Assembly: GCA_030431875.1 (NCBI GenBank)
Contig: JAUIIG010000010.1
Span: forward strand, 1 to 63,364
Origin: Alphaproteobacteria bacterium
GTDB lineage: Bacteria; Pseudomonadota; Alphaproteobacteria; Sphingomonadales; Sphingomonadaceae
DNA: 63,364 bases
Direction: 5' to 3'
The notes under the pieces are model-generated. The model was not told where the DNA came from. It ran no database searches and worked only from the letters and a program-made list of their open reading frames with translations. Position numbers and translations under genes: made by a program. Shown one piece after another: positions 16,097 to 25,734 of this stretch; within the stretch, counting starts at the first letter, position 1; each line of letters opens with the position of its first letter.

Positions 16097-17938
16097 ATGT
16101 CCGCCCCTCTTCGCAATATTGCGATCATCGCGCACGTCGACCACGGCAAGACCACGCTTGTCGACCAGCTCTTCCGCCAGTCCGGCACCTTCCGCGAGAA
16201 CCAGCGCGTGGAGGAACGCGCGATGGACTCCAACGAGCTGGAGCAGGAACGCGGGATCACCATCCTGGCCAAGCCGACCTCTGTCGAGTGGAAGCCCGAG
16301 GGCGGCCAGCACTCCTACCGCATCAACATCGTCGACACCCCGGGCCACGCCGACTTCGGTGCCGAGGTGGAACGCATCCTGTCGATGGTCGATGGCGTCA
16401 TCCTGCTGGTCGACGCTGCCGAAGGTCCGATGCCGCAGACCAAGTTCGTCACCGGCAAGGCGCTGGGCCTGGGTCTCAAGCCGATCGTGGTGGTCAACAA
16501 GATCGACCGCAGCGATGCCCGCGCCAGCGAAGTGCTGGACGAGGTGTTCGACTTGTTCGTGAACCTCGATGCCAACGACGAACAGCTCGACTTCCCCGTA
16601 CTCTACGCCTCGGGCCGCAGCGGCTATGCCAGCGAGGACCCGGAAGCGCGCGAGGGTGACCTGCTGCCACTCTTCAACCTGATCGTGAACCACGTTCCCG
16701 AGCCGGACCTCGATCCCGATGGCGACTTCGCCATGCTGGCCACCCTGCTTGATCGCGACGCCTTCCTCGGCCGCATCCTGACCGGCCGCATCGAAAGCGG
16801 CCGCCTGGAAGTGGGGATGCCGATCAAGGCGCTCGACGTGAACGGCAACGTGGTCGAGAGCGGCCGTGCCACCAAGGTCTTCGCCTACAACGGGCTGGAG
16901 CGCGAACCCGTGCTGCACGCCAAGGCGGGCGATATCGTCGCCATCGCCGGTCTCACCGACGCCACGGTGTCGAACACCCTTTGCGCCCCGCACGTTTCCA
17001 CCCCGATCCACGCGCAGGAAATCGATCCGCCCACGCTGAGCATGACCTTTGCCGTCAACGACAGCCCCTACGCGGGCCGCGAAGGCGACAAGGTACAGAG
17101 CCGCGTAATTCGTGACCGGCTGGAACGCGAAGCCGAAGGCAATGTCGCCATCCGCATCACCGAAAGCGCCGGCAAGGACGCCTTCGAGGTTGCCGGTCGC
17201 GGCGAACTGCAGCTGGGCGTGCTGATCGAGACCATGCGCCGCGAGGGCTTCGAGCTGTCGATCAGCCGTCCGCGCGTGCTCTACCGCGAAGAAAACGGCC
17301 AGCGGCTCGAACCCTATGAAACCGTCGTGGTCGATGTTGACGACGAATTCTCCGGCACGGTCGTGGAGAAGATGGCGCAGCGCAAGGCCGAGATGACCGA
17401 AATGCGTCCCTCGGGCGGCGGCAAGACCCGCCTCACCTTCATCGCTCCCAGCCGCGGCCTGATCGGCTACCACGGTGAATTCCTGTCCGACACGCGCGGC
17501 ACGGGCATCATGAACCGCCTGTTCGACAGCTACGGTCCGCACAAGGGCAAGATCGCCGGCCGCCAGAACGGCGTGCTGATCAGCATGGAACAGGGCGAGG
17601 CCATGGCCTACGCGCTCAACACTATAGAGGAACGCGGCGTGCTCTTCGTCAGCCCCGGCGAGAAGCTGTACCAGGGCATGATCATCGGTGAGAACGCCAA
17701 GCCCGAAGACCTCGAGGTGAACCCGCTCAAGTCGAAGCAGCTCACCAACTTCCGCGCCAGCGGCAAGGATGAAGGCATCCGCCTGACCCCGCCGCGCAAG
17801 ATGACGCTGGAACAGGCCATCGCCTACATCGGCGACGACGAGATCGTGGAAGTGACCCCGCAAAGCATCCGCCTGCGCAAGGTCCACCTTGACCCGCACG
17901 AGCGCAAGCGCGCCAAGCGGGCTTCGCAGGACGGCTAA
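16097..17938 (+). CDS. typA: Ribosome-associated translational GTPase TypA/BipA
   Basis: A 613-aa EF-G-like GTPase, normal length for the family. G1 is AHVDHGKTT (residues 12-20), the switch region is ERGITI, G3 is DTPGHADF, G4 is NKIDR, and the C-terminus carries the BipA-specific domain ending in LHPHE-like [10 protein letters not shown]. BipA acts in 50S assembly at low temperature and under stress. ATG 16097 ([10 protein letters not shown]) is chosen; the upstream open frame lacks family residues. A structured leader precedes it. Confidence 0.97.
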   Translation: MSAPLRNIAIIAHVDHGKTTLVDQLFRQSGTFRENQRVEERAMDSNELEQERGITILAKPTSVEWKPEGGQHSYRINIVDTPGHADFGAEVERILSMVDGVILLVDAAEGPMPQTKFVTGKALGLGLKPIVVVNKIDRSDARASEVLDEVFDLFVNLDANDEQLDFPVLYASGRSGYASEDPEAREGDLLPLFNLIVNHVPEPDLDPDGDFAMLATLLDRDAFLGRILTGRIESGRLEVGMPIKALDVNGNVVESGRATKVFAYNGLEREPVLHAKAGDIVAIAGLTDATVSNTLCAPHVSTPIHAQEIDPPTLSMTFAVNDSPYAGREGDKVQSRVIRDRLEREAEGNVAIRITESAGKDAFEVAGRGELQLGVLIETMRREGFELSISRPRVLYREENGQRLEPYETVVVDVDDEFSGTVVEKMAQRKAEMTEMRPSGGGKTRLTFIAPSRGLIGYHGEFLSDTRGTGIMNRLFDSYGPHKGKIAGRQNGVLISMEQGEAMAYALNTIEERGVLFVSPGEKLYQGMIIGENAKPEDLEVNPLKSKQLTNFRASGKDEGIRLTPPRKMTLEQAIAYIGDDEIVEVTPQSIRLRKVHLDPHERKRAKRASQDG

Positions 17939-17948
17939 GCGATTGCTG

Positions 17949-17986
17949 CACTTGGTGAGATAGGCTTTCACCCCTCTCGCCAAGTG
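17949..17986 (+). terminator. Hairpin after typA
   Basis: Arms CACTTGGTGAG (17949-17959) and CTCGCCAAGTG (17976-17986) pair over 11 bp with one G-T wobble. The following CCGCCTTGTTG has only a weak T-run, so this may be a weak or Rho-assisted terminator. Confidence 0.5.
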
Positions 17987-18014
17987 CCGCCTTGTTGACT
18001 AAGTGAATGGCCAA

Positions 18015-19166
18015 ATGAAAGTGTCCGACCTTCGCGTGGCGCTGTTCAGCGGCAACTACAACTATGTCCGCGACGGCGCGAACCAGGCGCTCAACCGCCT
18101 GGTCGATTACCTGCTGCGGCAGGGAGCGCAGGTGCGCGTCTATTCGCCCACCACCGATACACCCGCCTTCGAACCCGCCGGGGAACTGGTCAGCCTGCCG
18201 TCGGTGCCGATCCCGGGCCGCGCGGAATACCAGTTCTCGACCGGGCTCTATTCGAAGATCAAGGCGAACCTCGAAGAGTTCGATCCGCACATCGTGCACA
18301 TTTCCAGCCCCGACGTGGCTGGCCACCGGGCGCTGACCTGGGCGCGCAAGCATGACGTGCCGGTGCTCGCCAGCGTGCACACCCGGTTCGAGACCTATCC
18401 GCGCTACTACGGCTTCGGCTTCGTCGAGCCCGCCTTTGTTGCCATCCTGCGCCGGTTCTACCACCGCTGCGACGCCATCGTCGCGCCGTCTGCCAGTATG
18501 ATCGAGGAACTGCGCGAGCAGGACATGCACCACGATATCGGCACCTGGTCACGCGGAGTGGACCGCAGCGTGTTCTCGCCTTCCCAGCGCGACCTAGAAT
18601 GGCGCCGTTCGCTGGGCATTGCTGACGACGAGATGGCCGTTGGCTTCCTCGGCCGGCTGGTGCTGGAAAAGGGCATCGACATCTTTGCCGAGACCATGGT
18701 GGAACTGCGCAACCGCGGCGTTCCGCACCAGGTCCTGGTGATCGGCGAGGGGCCGGCAAAAGACTTCTTCAAGGAGAAAGTGCCCGAGGCAAAATTTGCC
18801 GGGTTCCAGCAGGGCGCTGACCTGGGCCGCGCGGTCGCCTGCATGGATGTGCTGCTCAACCCCTCGGTCACCGAGACATTCGGCAATGTCACGCTGGAGG
18901 CGATGGCCTGCGGCGTGCCCGTGGTCGCCGCCGATGCCACTGGCGCATCGAGCCTCGTCGTCGAAGGCGAGACCGGATACCTCGTGCCGCCACGGGATAT
19001 CGCTGCCTATTCCGACAGACTGGCTGCCTATGCCGCCGACCCGGCCTTGCGCCAGGCCCACGGCGAGGCGGGCGCAAGGCGCGCAGACCTGTTTGATTGG
19101 GATACGATCAACGGCGCAGTGGCCGATACCTACCTCCGCATCATCGAAGCGCGGCAGCAGTCCTGA
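18015..19166 (+). CDS. GT4-family glycosyltransferase
   Basis: A 383-aa GT-B glycosyltransferase. The N-terminal half has SGNYNYVRDGANQALNRLV and SVHTRFETYPRYYGF, resembling sulfoquinovosyl- and mannosyl-diacylglycerol transferases (SqdX/MgtA-like). The C-terminal half has FLGRLVLEKGID and the retaining-GT motif E-x7-E in TETFGNVTLEAMACGVPVV. It probably makes a glycolipid or polysaccharide at the cytoplasmic face of the membrane; the sugar is not deducible. ATG 18015 is used; in-frame GTG 18003 and GTG 18021 are alternatives. A convergent hairpin separates it from padR. Confidence 0.85.
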   Translation: MKVSDLRVALFSGNYNYVRDGANQALNRLVDYLLRQGAQVRVYSPTTDTPAFEPAGELVSLPSVPIPGRAEYQFSTGLYSKIKANLEEFDPHIVHISSPDVAGHRALTWARKHDVPVLASVHTRFETYPRYYGFGFVEPAFVAILRRFYHRCDAIVAPSASMIEELREQDMHHDIGTWSRGVDRSVFSPSQRDLEWRRSLGIADDEMAVGFLGRLVLEKGIDIFAETMVELRNRGVPHQVLVIGEGPAKDFFKEKVPEAKFAGFQQGADLGRAVACMDVLLNPSVTETFGNVTLEAMACGVPVVAADATGASSLVVEGETGYLVPPRDIAAYSDRLAAYAADPALRQAHGEAGARRADLFDWDTINGAVADTYLRIIEARQQS

Positions 19167-19177
19167 AAATGGCATGA

Positions 19178-19208
19178 CGCCTTCCCCCGAGATTTTCGGG
19201 GAAAGGCG
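19178..19208. terminator. Hairpin between convergent glycosyltransferase and padR genes
   Basis: Arms 19178-19190 and 19196-19208 (CGCCTTCCCCCGA / TCGGGGAAAGGCG) pair over about 13 bp with one mismatch. It lies 12 nt after one stop and 16 nt before the other. There is no T-tract, but the placement suggests a shared terminator. Confidence 0.5.
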
Positions 19209-19223
19209 CCATCACCGTAACGG

Positions 19224-20051
19224 TCAGAGCCGCTCGATCTTGCGGGCGACCTCGTCGATCAGGTCGACGATCTTTTCGCGGCTTTCGCCATCGAAACCGC
19301 CGCGCTTGGCGCGGTTGGCCAGCACCGAGGCAAGGTTGCCCATGGCCCGCATCATGTCCGAAGACTTGGCGGCATTGGCCCGCTTGGCACGGCGGCCAAG
19401 ACGTTCGAGCAGTTCCTCGATCTCGTCCTTGCGGTCCTCGAGCTCGGCCTTGCCGGCCTCGGTAGCCTCGTAGACCTTGCGGCTATCCTCGCTCGCCTGT
19501 TCGACGATCATGCCTTCGTCCAGCAGCATCTGCAGCGTCGGGTAGACCACGCCGGGGCTCGGCGCATAGGCACCGTCAGTCGCTTCTTCCAGCGCCTTGA
19601 TGCAGTCATATCCGTGACGCGGTTCCTCGGTGATCAGTGCCAACAGGACGAGACGCAATTCGCCCGATCCGAACATCCGGCCACGCCGGCGCGGGCCGCG
19701 TTCACCGCGCATGCCGCCCGGCCCCATGTGCACACGGGCACGGCGACGATGACGCTTGCCGCCCTGGCCGAACAGGCCACCCGGGCCGAAAAGACCGCCG
19801 GGGCCAAACGGGCCCTCCGGACCGAACGGACCCTTGGGGCCGAAGGGGCCATCGGGGCCGAACACGCCCTTGTCGCCCCACGGGCCTTCGTGGACGTTGT
19901 CGTTATCGGTGTCGGTGGCCTCGTCGCCATCGATCTCGATTTCGATCTCGATATTGTCGTTTTCGTGGACTTCCTCGTTGCGGTCTTCCGCCTGTTCCCG
20001 TCCCTTTGTGGACCGGGACGAGCCCTTGTCGTCGTTCTTTTTCCTAGCCAT
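19224..20051 (-). CDS. PadR-family regulator with a collagen-like N-terminal region
   Basis: A 275-aa protein. The winged-helix PadR domain starts near residue 128 ([12 protein letters not shown], then [12 protein letters not shown] and [18 protein letters not shown]) and is followed by a helical C-terminus rich in Lys, Glu and Asp. Before it is an unusual N-terminus: a charged stretch (about 1-58), a run of GP-x-GPFGP units (residues 65-96), and an Arg-rich segment (99-125). Typical PadR proteins are 110-190 aa. ATG 20051 (MARKKNDDK) is preferred over a longer frame. The ligand and targets are unknown; autoregulation is likely for the family. The palindrome upstream is annotated separately. 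Confidence 0.88.
   Translation of the reverse strand: MARKKNDDKGSSRSTKGREQAEDRNEEVHENDNIEIEIEIDGDEATDTDNDNVHEGPWGDKGVFGPDGPFGPKGPFGPEGPFGPGGLFGPGGLFGQGGKRHRRRARVHMGPGGMRGERGPRRRGRMFGSGELRLVLLALITEEPRHGYDCIKALEEATDGAYAPSPGVVYPTLQMLLDEGMIVEQASEDSRKVYEATEAGKAELEDRKDEIEELLERLGRRAKRANAAKSSDMMRAMGNLASVLANRAKRGGFDGESREKIVDLIDEVARKIERL
19764..19859 (-). repeat. Gly-Pro-Phe repeat inside the padR gene
   Basis: Codes for residues 65-96: successive hexads of the form GP-x-GPF, then GPGGLF twice. The DNA repeats with about 18- and 9-bp periodicity. Such a tract is prone to slippage, so length differences between relatives are expected. Confidence 0.75.
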
Positions 20052-20085
20052 GCGGCATCTCCAATTCGCGTCCCACGATATGGCT

Positions 20086-20097
20086 AAGATATATCTT
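20086..20097. promoter_or_regulatory. Palindrome upstream of padR, candidate operator
   Basis: AAGATATATCTT is a perfect 12-bp palindrome 35 bp before the padR start and 59 bp before the divergent rarA start. AT-rich ATAT-centred palindromes are common PadR operators, so autoregulation is plausible. That it also affects rarA is inference. Confidence 0.5.
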
Positions 20098-20155
20098 TGA
20101 AGATCGCTTTCAAGAGGAGGATGCATTTCCGCCGCAGCGCGCTACATAGCCTGCC

Positions 20156-21472
20156 ATGGCCGATCTCTTCGCCGATGATGTTCCCCAGAATGCGCCTGAT
20201 GTGGTGAGCGAGGATGCTCCTCTGGCAGACCGGCTGCGTCCTCGCTCGCTGGACGAGGTGATCGGGCAGGAGCACCTGACCGGTCCCGAAGGTGCCATCG
20301 GTCGGATGGTGTCGGCGGGCAAGCTGTCTTCCATGGTGCTGTGGGGGCCGCCGGGCACCGGCAAGACGTCCATCGCCCGCCTGCTCGCTGACGCGGTCGG
20401 CATGCGGTACGAGGCGGTCAGCGCGGTCTTTTCCGGCGTGGCGGACCTCAAGAAGGCCTTTGCCGCTGCCGAACAGGCGCAAAAGGCGGGCCAGCGCACG
20501 CTGCTGTTCGTGGACGAGATCCACCGCTTCAACCGCGCCCAGCAGGATGGCTTCCTGCCCTTCGTCGAGCGCGGCCTCGTCACCCTGGTCGGTGCCACCA
20601 CCGAGAACCCCAGCTTCGAGCTCAACGCCGCCCTGCTCAGCCGCGCGCAGGTGCTGGTGCTGCACCGGCTCGATGCCGGGGCGCTGGGCAAGCTGCTCGA
20701 CCGCGCAGAAGTGCTTGAAGGTCCCCTCCCCCTCACCGATGCTGCGCGCGAGGCGCTGGTGGCCACGGCGGACGGCGACGGCCGGTTCCTGCTCAACCAG
20801 GCCGAGACGCTCTACGCAGCGAAGATCGAACAGCCGCTCGATCCCGCCGCGCTAGGCCAATTCCTGCAACGCCGCGTGGCTGTCTACGACAAGGACCGCG
20901 AGGGGCACTACAACCTTATCTCCGCCCTGCACAAAGCCGTGCGCGGGTCGGACCCGCAGGCCGCACTCTACTACATGGCGCGCATGCTGGTGGCGGGCGA
21001 AGAACCGCTGTTCGTCGCCCGGCGGCTGGTGCGCATGGCAGTGGAGGACATCGGCCTCGCTGACCCGCAAGCGCTCACCCAGTGCATGGCGGCGAAGGAA
21101 GCCTACCAGTTCCTCGGCAGCCCCGAAGGCGAGCTGGCGCTGGTGCAGGCCTGCATCTATCTCGCCACGGCCCCCAAATCGAATGCTGCGTACAAGGCGC
21201 AGAAGGCAAGCTTCGCCTCTGCCCGCGAGACGGGTTCGCTGATGCCGCCGATGAACGTGGTCAACGCCCCCACAGGCATGATGAAGAAGCTCGGCTACGG
21301 CGCGGGCTACACCTACGATCACGATGCCGAGGAGGGCTTTTCGGGCGACGATTACTGGCCTGCCGACATGGAACCGCAGACCTATTACCAACCGGTCGAG
21401 CGCGGGTTCGAACGCGAGATTGCCAAACGGCTCGACTATTGGGAAAAACTGCGCCGCGAACGCCATGGTTAG
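20156..21472 (+). CDS. rarA: Replication-associated recombination protein A
   Basis: A 438-aa clamp-loader-like AAA+ ATPase (RarA/MgsA/WRNIP1 family) acting at stalled forks. Visible are LADRLRPRSLDEVIGQEHL, Walker A GPPGTGKTS, Walker B LLFVDEIHRFN, sensor TTENPSFELN and the C-terminal tetramerisation region with SNAAYKA. Length and order are typical. It overlaps the next gene by eight bases. Confidence 0.96.
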   Translation: MADLFADDVPQNAPDVVSEDAPLADRLRPRSLDEVIGQEHLTGPEGAIGRMVSAGKLSSMVLWGPPGTGKTSIARLLADAVGMRYEAVSAVFSGVADLKKAFAAAEQAQKAGQRTLLFVDEIHRFNRAQQDGFLPFVERGLVTLVGATTENPSFELNAALLSRAQVLVLHRLDAGALGKLLDRAEVLEGPLPLTDAAREALVATADGDGRFLLNQAETLYAAKIEQPLDPAALGQFLQRRVAVYDKDREGHYNLISALHKAVRGSDPQAALYYMARMLVAGEEPLFVARRLVRMAVEDIGLADPQALTQCMAAKEAYQFLGSPEGELALVQACIYLATAPKSNAAYKAQKASFASARETGSLMPPMNVVNAPTGMMKKLGYGAGYTYDHDAEEGFSGDDYWPADMEPQTYYQPVERGFEREIAKRLDYWEKLRRERHG

Positions 21473-22346
21473 AGCGTTCTCGCACTACGTTTGCATCGAC
21501 TGGTCCGGCGCGAAAGGCGAACATCACAAGTCCATCGCCATGGCGGTGGCCGATGCAGCTGGCGGGCCGCCCGTGCTGGTGAAGCGCGATCGCGGCTGGT
21601 CCCGGCAGGAAATCCTCGAAGTTCTGCGCCATGACTTGCCGTACAACAGTTTTGTCGGCGTCGATCTGGGCGTGTCCTTGCCCTTCGCAGATTGCGGCGG
21701 GTTCTTTCCGCAGTTCAGCGATAGCCCGCCGGACGCGAAGGCACTCTGGGCGATGGTCGACCGGGTGTGTCTTGCCGACGAACACCTGTCTTCCGGCAGC
21801 TTCGTTACCCATCACGAGCTGGGCGAATACTTCCACCACGGGACGCACAGAGGCGAGCACTTCGGCTGCGACGGTGCCACCCACAAGAACGGGCGGCTGC
21901 GCATGGCCGAACATGCACAGGCGGCAATCGGCCTGCGTCCCACGAGCAATTTCAAGTTGGTCGGCGCATCGCAGGTCGGCAAGTCGAGCCTAACGGGCAT
22001 GCGCGTGCTGCACCGGCTTCGCGGGCACCTGTCAGTCTGGCCGGTCGATCCACTGCCGCAGACCGGGCCGGTTATCGCCGAAATCTACACCTCGATTGCC
22101 GCGCTCGCCGCCGGTCGCACCGCTGCCACGGCCAAGATCAAGACCCGCGAAGAGCTGGACGAAGCACTGGTTGCGCTAGACAGCCCGCCGCTGGGCGGGT
22201 CAGGCGCGATCGACGACCACTCGTCCGACGCACTGCTGACAGCCGCCTGGATGCGCGCCAATGCGCACCGGCCCGAACTTTGGTCTCCGAAGGGAATGAC
22301 GCGGGATATTGCCCGTACCGAAGGCTGGACCTTCGGCGTGCCTTGA
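21465..22346 (+). CDS. RNase H-fold-like protein of unknown function
   Basis: A 293-aa soluble protein. The start HYVCIDWSGAKG, then VGVDLGVSLPF, and near the C-terminus DDHSSDALLTAAWM resemble acidic strand and helix positions of an RNase H-like fold, as in DUF429-type predicted nucleases. This is a pattern judgement. ATG 21465 lies inside the last codons of rarA (ATGGTTAG, 8-nt overlap), so the two are co-transcribed and a role in DNA metabolism is possible. The stop abuts that of the convergent TM2 gene. Confidence 0.7.
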   Translation: MVRAFSHYVCIDWSGAKGEHHKSIAMAVADAAGGPPVLVKRDRGWSRQEILEVLRHDLPYNSFVGVDLGVSLPFADCGGFFPQFSDSPPDAKALWAMVDRVCLADEHLSSGSFVTHHELGEYFHHGTHRGEHFGCDGATHKNGRLRMAEHAQAAIGLRPTSNFKLVGASQVGKSSLTGMRVLHRLRGHLSVWPVDPLPQTGPVIAEIYTSIAALAAGRTAATAKIKTREELDEALVALDSPPLGGSGAIDDHSSDALLTAAWMRANAHRPELWSPKGMTRDIARTEGWTFGVP

Positions 22347-22730
22347 CTACCGGCGGCGCATCTCGCGGATTTCCTCGACACGCGGGTCGAAGGAACGCGG
22401 CGGCTCCGGCGGCGGGGCAGTAAGGCGCTCGGGATCATGGCGATCCATGCCGCCGCCCATCATGTTGATGGTCTTCACGTTCTCGTCGCGCACCATGCCG
22501 GGGATCAGGAAGGCATCGACCAGCAGCCATATGCCGAGCACGGCCCAACCGAGAAACAGCGGCAACCAGCCCAGCAGGCCGAGCAGCAGCTGCGCAACCG
22601 CCGTGCCCGTCTGGCCAAGGTAGAAGCGATGCGCGCCGAAGCCGCCGAGGAAAAACCACAGCAGGTAGGAAACCCCCGTCGACTTGCGGTTGGCTTCGTA
22701 CAGCAGTTGTTCTCTCGTCCGGGAATCCAT
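22347..22730 (-). CDS. TM2 domain protein
   Basis: A 127-aa membrane protein with the TM2 pattern: YLLWFFLGGFGAHRFYLG, then a second helix LLGWLPLFLGWAVLGIWLLVDAFLIPGM. The C-terminal third is a cytoplasmic Pro/Arg-rich tail. TM2 proteins have no agreed bacterial function. It is a single gene; its stop is directly adjacent to that of the convergent RNase H-like gene. Confidence 0.88.
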   Translation of the reverse strand: MDSRTREQLLYEANRKSTGVSYLLWFFLGGFGAHRFYLGQTGTAVAQLLLGLLGWLPLFLGWAVLGIWLLVDAFLIPGMVRDENVKTINMMGGGMDRHDPERLTAPPPEPPRSFDPRVEEIREMRRR

Positions 22731-22862
22731 TACGCGCTCCTTCCGTCCCTCGACCTTAGATACACAATCCGCAGACGATTCCTACTGTCACTTGGCGCAG
22801 ATTTTCGCCCACTTGCCATTGGCGAGGCTTTGGACCAAAGGGGCAGCCCGCCGATACGGCAT

Positions 22863-22938
22863 GCCGGTTTAGCTCAGTTGGTAGAGCAGTTGATTTGTAA
22901 TCATCAGGCCAGGGGTTCGAATCCTCTAACCGGCACCA
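22863..22938 (+). tRNA. tRNA-Thr (anticodon TGT)
   Basis: Acceptor GCCGGTT/AACCGGC, D arm GCTC/GAGC, anticodon stem GTTGA/TCATC with loop TTTGTAA (anticodon TGT), T arm AGGGG-TTCGAAT-CCTCT, and encoded ACCA. It decodes ACA. The gene ends four bases from the stop of the convergent ugd gene. Confidence 0.96.
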
Positions 22939-22942
22939 TTTT

Positions 22943-24247
22943 CTACCTGCCCACTGCCACGTAGGTGAACCCGTGCTCTTCCACGTCGTGCCGGCTGTAG
23001 AGGTTGCGCAGGTCCACCAGCACGGGTGACTTCAGCAGGCCCTTCACGCGATCGAGGTCGAGCGCGCGGAAGGCGTCCCATTCGGTGACGATCACGGCGG
23101 CATCGGCGCCGTCCAGCGCTTCGTAGGCATCGCCGCAATAGTTCACATTGCTCAGCACCTTGGCGGCCTGCTCCATGCCTTCGGGATCGTAAGCCTTCAC
23201 CGTGATCCCGGCATCCTGCAGCGCCTGCACGATGGAGATCGCCGGGCTGTCGCGCATGTCGTCGGTGTTGGCCTTGAAGGTCAGCCCGAGCACGGCGACG
23301 GTCTTGCCGTGCTGGTCCCCACCACCCAGCGCCTGGATGACCTTGCGGCCCATGCCGCGCTTGCGCTGGTCGTTGCTGGCCACCACGCTTTCGACGATGC
23401 GCAGCGGGGCCTCGTAGTCCTGCCCGGTCTTGAGCAGGGCCAGCGTGTCCTTGGGGAAGCACGAGCCGCCATAACCCGGCCCCGGCATCAGGAAGCGGTT
23501 GCCGATACGGGTGTCGAGGCCAATACCCTTGGCCACGTCGCGCACGTCGGCGCCCACCTTTTCGCACAGGTCGGCAATCTCGTTGATGAAGCCGATCTTG
23601 GTGGCGAGGAAGGCGTTGGCGGCATATTTGGTCAGTTCCGCCCCGCGCCGACTCATGCAGACCAACGGGCTCTCGTTGCGGGTCAGCGGACGGTAGATTT
23701 CGCCCAGCACCTTTTCCGCATGCTCGTCGTTCACGCCGATCACCACCCGGTCCGGTCGCTTGAAATCGTCGATGGCAGCGCCTTCGCGCAGGAATTCGGG
23801 GTTGGACGCCACCGAGAACTCCAACTCCGGTGCGGTTTCGCGGATGATCCGCTCTACTTCGTCGCCGGTTCCCACGGGCACGGTCGACTTGTCGACCACG
23901 ACCACGCCTTCGGGCAGCAGCGGAGCCATCTCACGGGCGGCAGCATAGACATAGGAGAGGTCTGCGTGCCCATCGCCGCGGCGGCTGGGCGTGCCCACGG
24001 CGATGAACACCGCGTCGGTGCCCGGCAGGGCCTCGGCAAGGTCAAGCGTGAAGGACAGGCGTCCAGCAGCGACGTTCTTGGCGACCAGTTCGTCAAGGCC
24101 GGGCTCGAAGATCGGGATTTCGCCGTTCAGCAGTGCGTCGATCTTCGACTGGTCCTTGTCGACGCAGACCACCTCGTGGCCGAAATCGGCAAAGCAGGCG
24201 CCCGAAACGAGGCCCACATAGCCGGTGCCGATCATCACGATACGCAT
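22943..24247 (-). CDS. ugd: UDP-glucose 6-dehydrogenase
   Basis: A 434-aa NAD-dependent dehydrogenase converting UDP-glucose to UDP-glucuronate for surface polysaccharides. The Rossmann motif GTGYVGLVSG is at residues 7-16 and the catalytic cysteine is C263 in GYGGSCFPKD. Also present are the NPEFLREGAA and KYAANAFLATKI segments. No polysaccharide cluster surrounds it, but a GT4 glycosyltransferase lies 4 kb away. Its 3' end is packed against tRNA-Thr. Confidence 0.96.
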   Translation of the reverse strand: MRIVMIGTGYVGLVSGACFADFGHEVVCVDKDQSKIDALLNGEIPIFEPGLDELVAKNVAAGRLSFTLDLAEALPGTDAVFIAVGTPSRRGDGHADLSYVYAAAREMAPLLPEGVVVVDKSTVPVGTGDEVERIIRETAPELEFSVASNPEFLREGAAIDDFKRPDRVVIGVNDEHAEKVLGEIYRPLTRNESPLVCMSRRGAELTKYAANAFLATKIGFINEIADLCEKVGADVRDVAKGIGLDTRIGNRFLMPGPGYGGSCFPKDTLALLKTGQDYEAPLRIVESVVASNDQRKRGMGRKVIQALGGGDQHGKTVAVLGLTFKANTDDMRDSPAISIVQALQDAGITVKAYDPEGMEQAAKVLSNVNYCGDAYEALDGADAAVIVTEWDAFRALDLDRVKGLLKSPVLVDLRNLYSRHDVEEHGFTYVAVGR

Positions 24248-24334
24248 AGAATGTTCGTCCTGTTATCTTTTCGCGGCCCTATTCGGACCATCTTGTTACC
24301 AGAAAGTGTCTGAGCGTCAGACCGGCCCCAAAAC

Positions 24335-24802
24335 TCAACCTCGCCCGCGATAGGAGCCCACGCCCTGGTCCGGCAGCCACAGGCCCTCTGGCGGCAGGCC
24401 GCTCTGCCAGAATACGTCGATGGGAATCCCGCCGCGCGGATACCAGTAACCGCCAATGCGCAACCATTGCGGCTGCATCTCCTCGAATAGGCGCTGGCCG
24501 ATGCCGACGGTAACGTCCTCGTGGAAGCCATTATGATTGCGGAAGGCGCCAAGGAAGAGCTTGAGACTCTTGCTCTCGACGATCGTCTCTCCCGGCGCAT
24601 AGTCGATCACGAGATGCGCGAAATCGGGCTGGCCTGTTACCGGGCACAGGCTGGTAAACTCGGGCGCGGCGAAGCGGACGAGGTACAGGCTGCCCTTGCG
24701 CGGGTTGGGCACGTAGTCGAGCACCGCCTCTTCCGGCGATGCCGGTAGCGCGCTTTGCTGGCCAAGATGCTTGACCGAAGGCCCTTGGGGTGTGTCACTC
24801 AT
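24335..24802 (-). CDS. queF: NADPH-dependent 7-cyano-7-deazaguanine reductase
   Basis: A 155-aa unimodular QueF (YkvM type) reducing preQ0 to preQ1 in queuosine synthesis. The active-site Cys53 is in [13 protein letters not shown] with Asp60, the QueF motif ESKSLKLF is at 76-83, and HE (94-95) binds substrate. ATG 24802 (MSDTPQGPS) is chosen; the longer open frame overlaps the divergent gene. It is consistent with the VUT transporter at 5.4 kb. Confidence 0.95.
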   Translation of the reverse strand: MSDTPQGPSVKHLGQQSALPASPEEAVLDYVPNPRKGSLYLVRFAAPEFTSLCPVTGQPDFAHLVIDYAPGETIVESKSLKLFLGAFRNHNGFHEDVTVGIGQRLFEEMQPQWLRIGGYWYPRGGIPIDVFWQSGLPPEGLWLPDQGVGSYRGRG

Positions 24803-24885
24803 GGCCGCCCAAATGGCCTGCCTTGCGCCGACACGCAAGCGCAAGGACCATTTACGGGCGTGCGGCCAGCGGTTAGGCCAAAGCC

Positions 24886-25734
24886 ATGACACCGCTCGTA
24901 TCTACCGAATGGCTCGCTGCCGAAATGGGCGCGGCTGACCTCGTGATCCTCGATGCTTCGGCGCACCTGCCCGGCACCGGCCGCGACCCTGCAGCGGAAT
25001 ATGCCGCGGCACATATTCCCGGTGCGCGGTTCCTGGGCCTGATGACAGCACTGGTCGACCCCGATGGCGACGTGCCTGCCGCCCTTCCCACCCGCGCACA
25101 GTTCGAGGCACGAATGGGTGCGCTGGGAGTGTCGGCAGACACCCGCGTGGTGCTGTACGACAACAGCGACATGCGCACCTCGGCGCGGGCGTGGTTCATC
25201 TTCCGCCTCTATGGGCACCGCGAATTCACGATCCTCGACGGCGGCTTACAGAAATGGGTCGCGGAAGGGCGTCCCGTGGAAACGGACGAACCGAGCATCG
25301 CACCTGCCACCTATGCCTCAGCTGGCGGGCATGGTGCGGTCCGGACGAAAGCGGACATGCTCGCCAATTGCGACAGCCGCGCAGAACAGGTCGTCGATGC
25401 CCGCGATGCCGGACGCTTCGCCGGAACGGTCGAGGATACGGTGCACGGCCTGCCCGGCGGCCATATCCCCGGTGCGCGACACCTGCTGTTCCGAGATGTC
25501 ATGGCGGAGGACGGCACCTTCCTGCCGCCCGACAAGCTGGCCGAAGCATTTACCAAGGCCGGTCTCGATCCCGACAAGCCGCTCGCGGCCAGCTGCGGCA
25601 GCGGAGTGACGGCAGCGGTGCTGCTGTTCGCCCATTCGCTGCTCGGCCACGATCACGGCGCGCTTTACGACGGCAGCTGGAGCGACTGGGGTTCTGACCC
25701 GACCACGCCGAAGGAAACCGGGGAGCCCCGGTGA
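24886..25734 (+). CDS. sseA: Rhodanese-type sulfurtransferase (3-mercaptopyruvate sulfurtransferase-like)
   Basis: A 282-aa protein with two tandem rhodanese domains. The N-terminal domain is inactive and carries HIPGARFLG; the C-terminal domain has GHIPGARHL and the active site Cys237 in CGSGVTA, the loop typical of mercaptopyruvate sulfurtransferases. It overlaps metC by four bases (GTGA), linking it to sulfur amino acid metabolism. Confidence 0.92.
   Translation: MTPLVSTEWLAAEMGAADLVILDASAHLPGTGRDPAAEYAAAHIPGARFLGLMTALVDPDGDVPAALPTRAQFEARMGALGVSADTRVVLYDNSDMRTSARAWFIFRLYGHREFTILDGGLQKWVAEGRPVETDEPSIAPATYASAGGHGAVRTKADMLANCDSRAEQVVDARDAGRFAGTVEDTVHGLPGGHIPGARHLLFRDVMAEDGTFLPPDKLAEAFTKAGLDPDKPLAASCGSGVTAAVLLFAHSLLGHDHGALYDGSWSDWGSDPTTPKETGEPR

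Noticed and set aside
16013-17983. A 656-codon open frame antisense to typA
   Set aside because: It mirrors typA codon for codon, as GC-rich third positions leave the opposite frame open. Its product is low-complexity and resembles no family.
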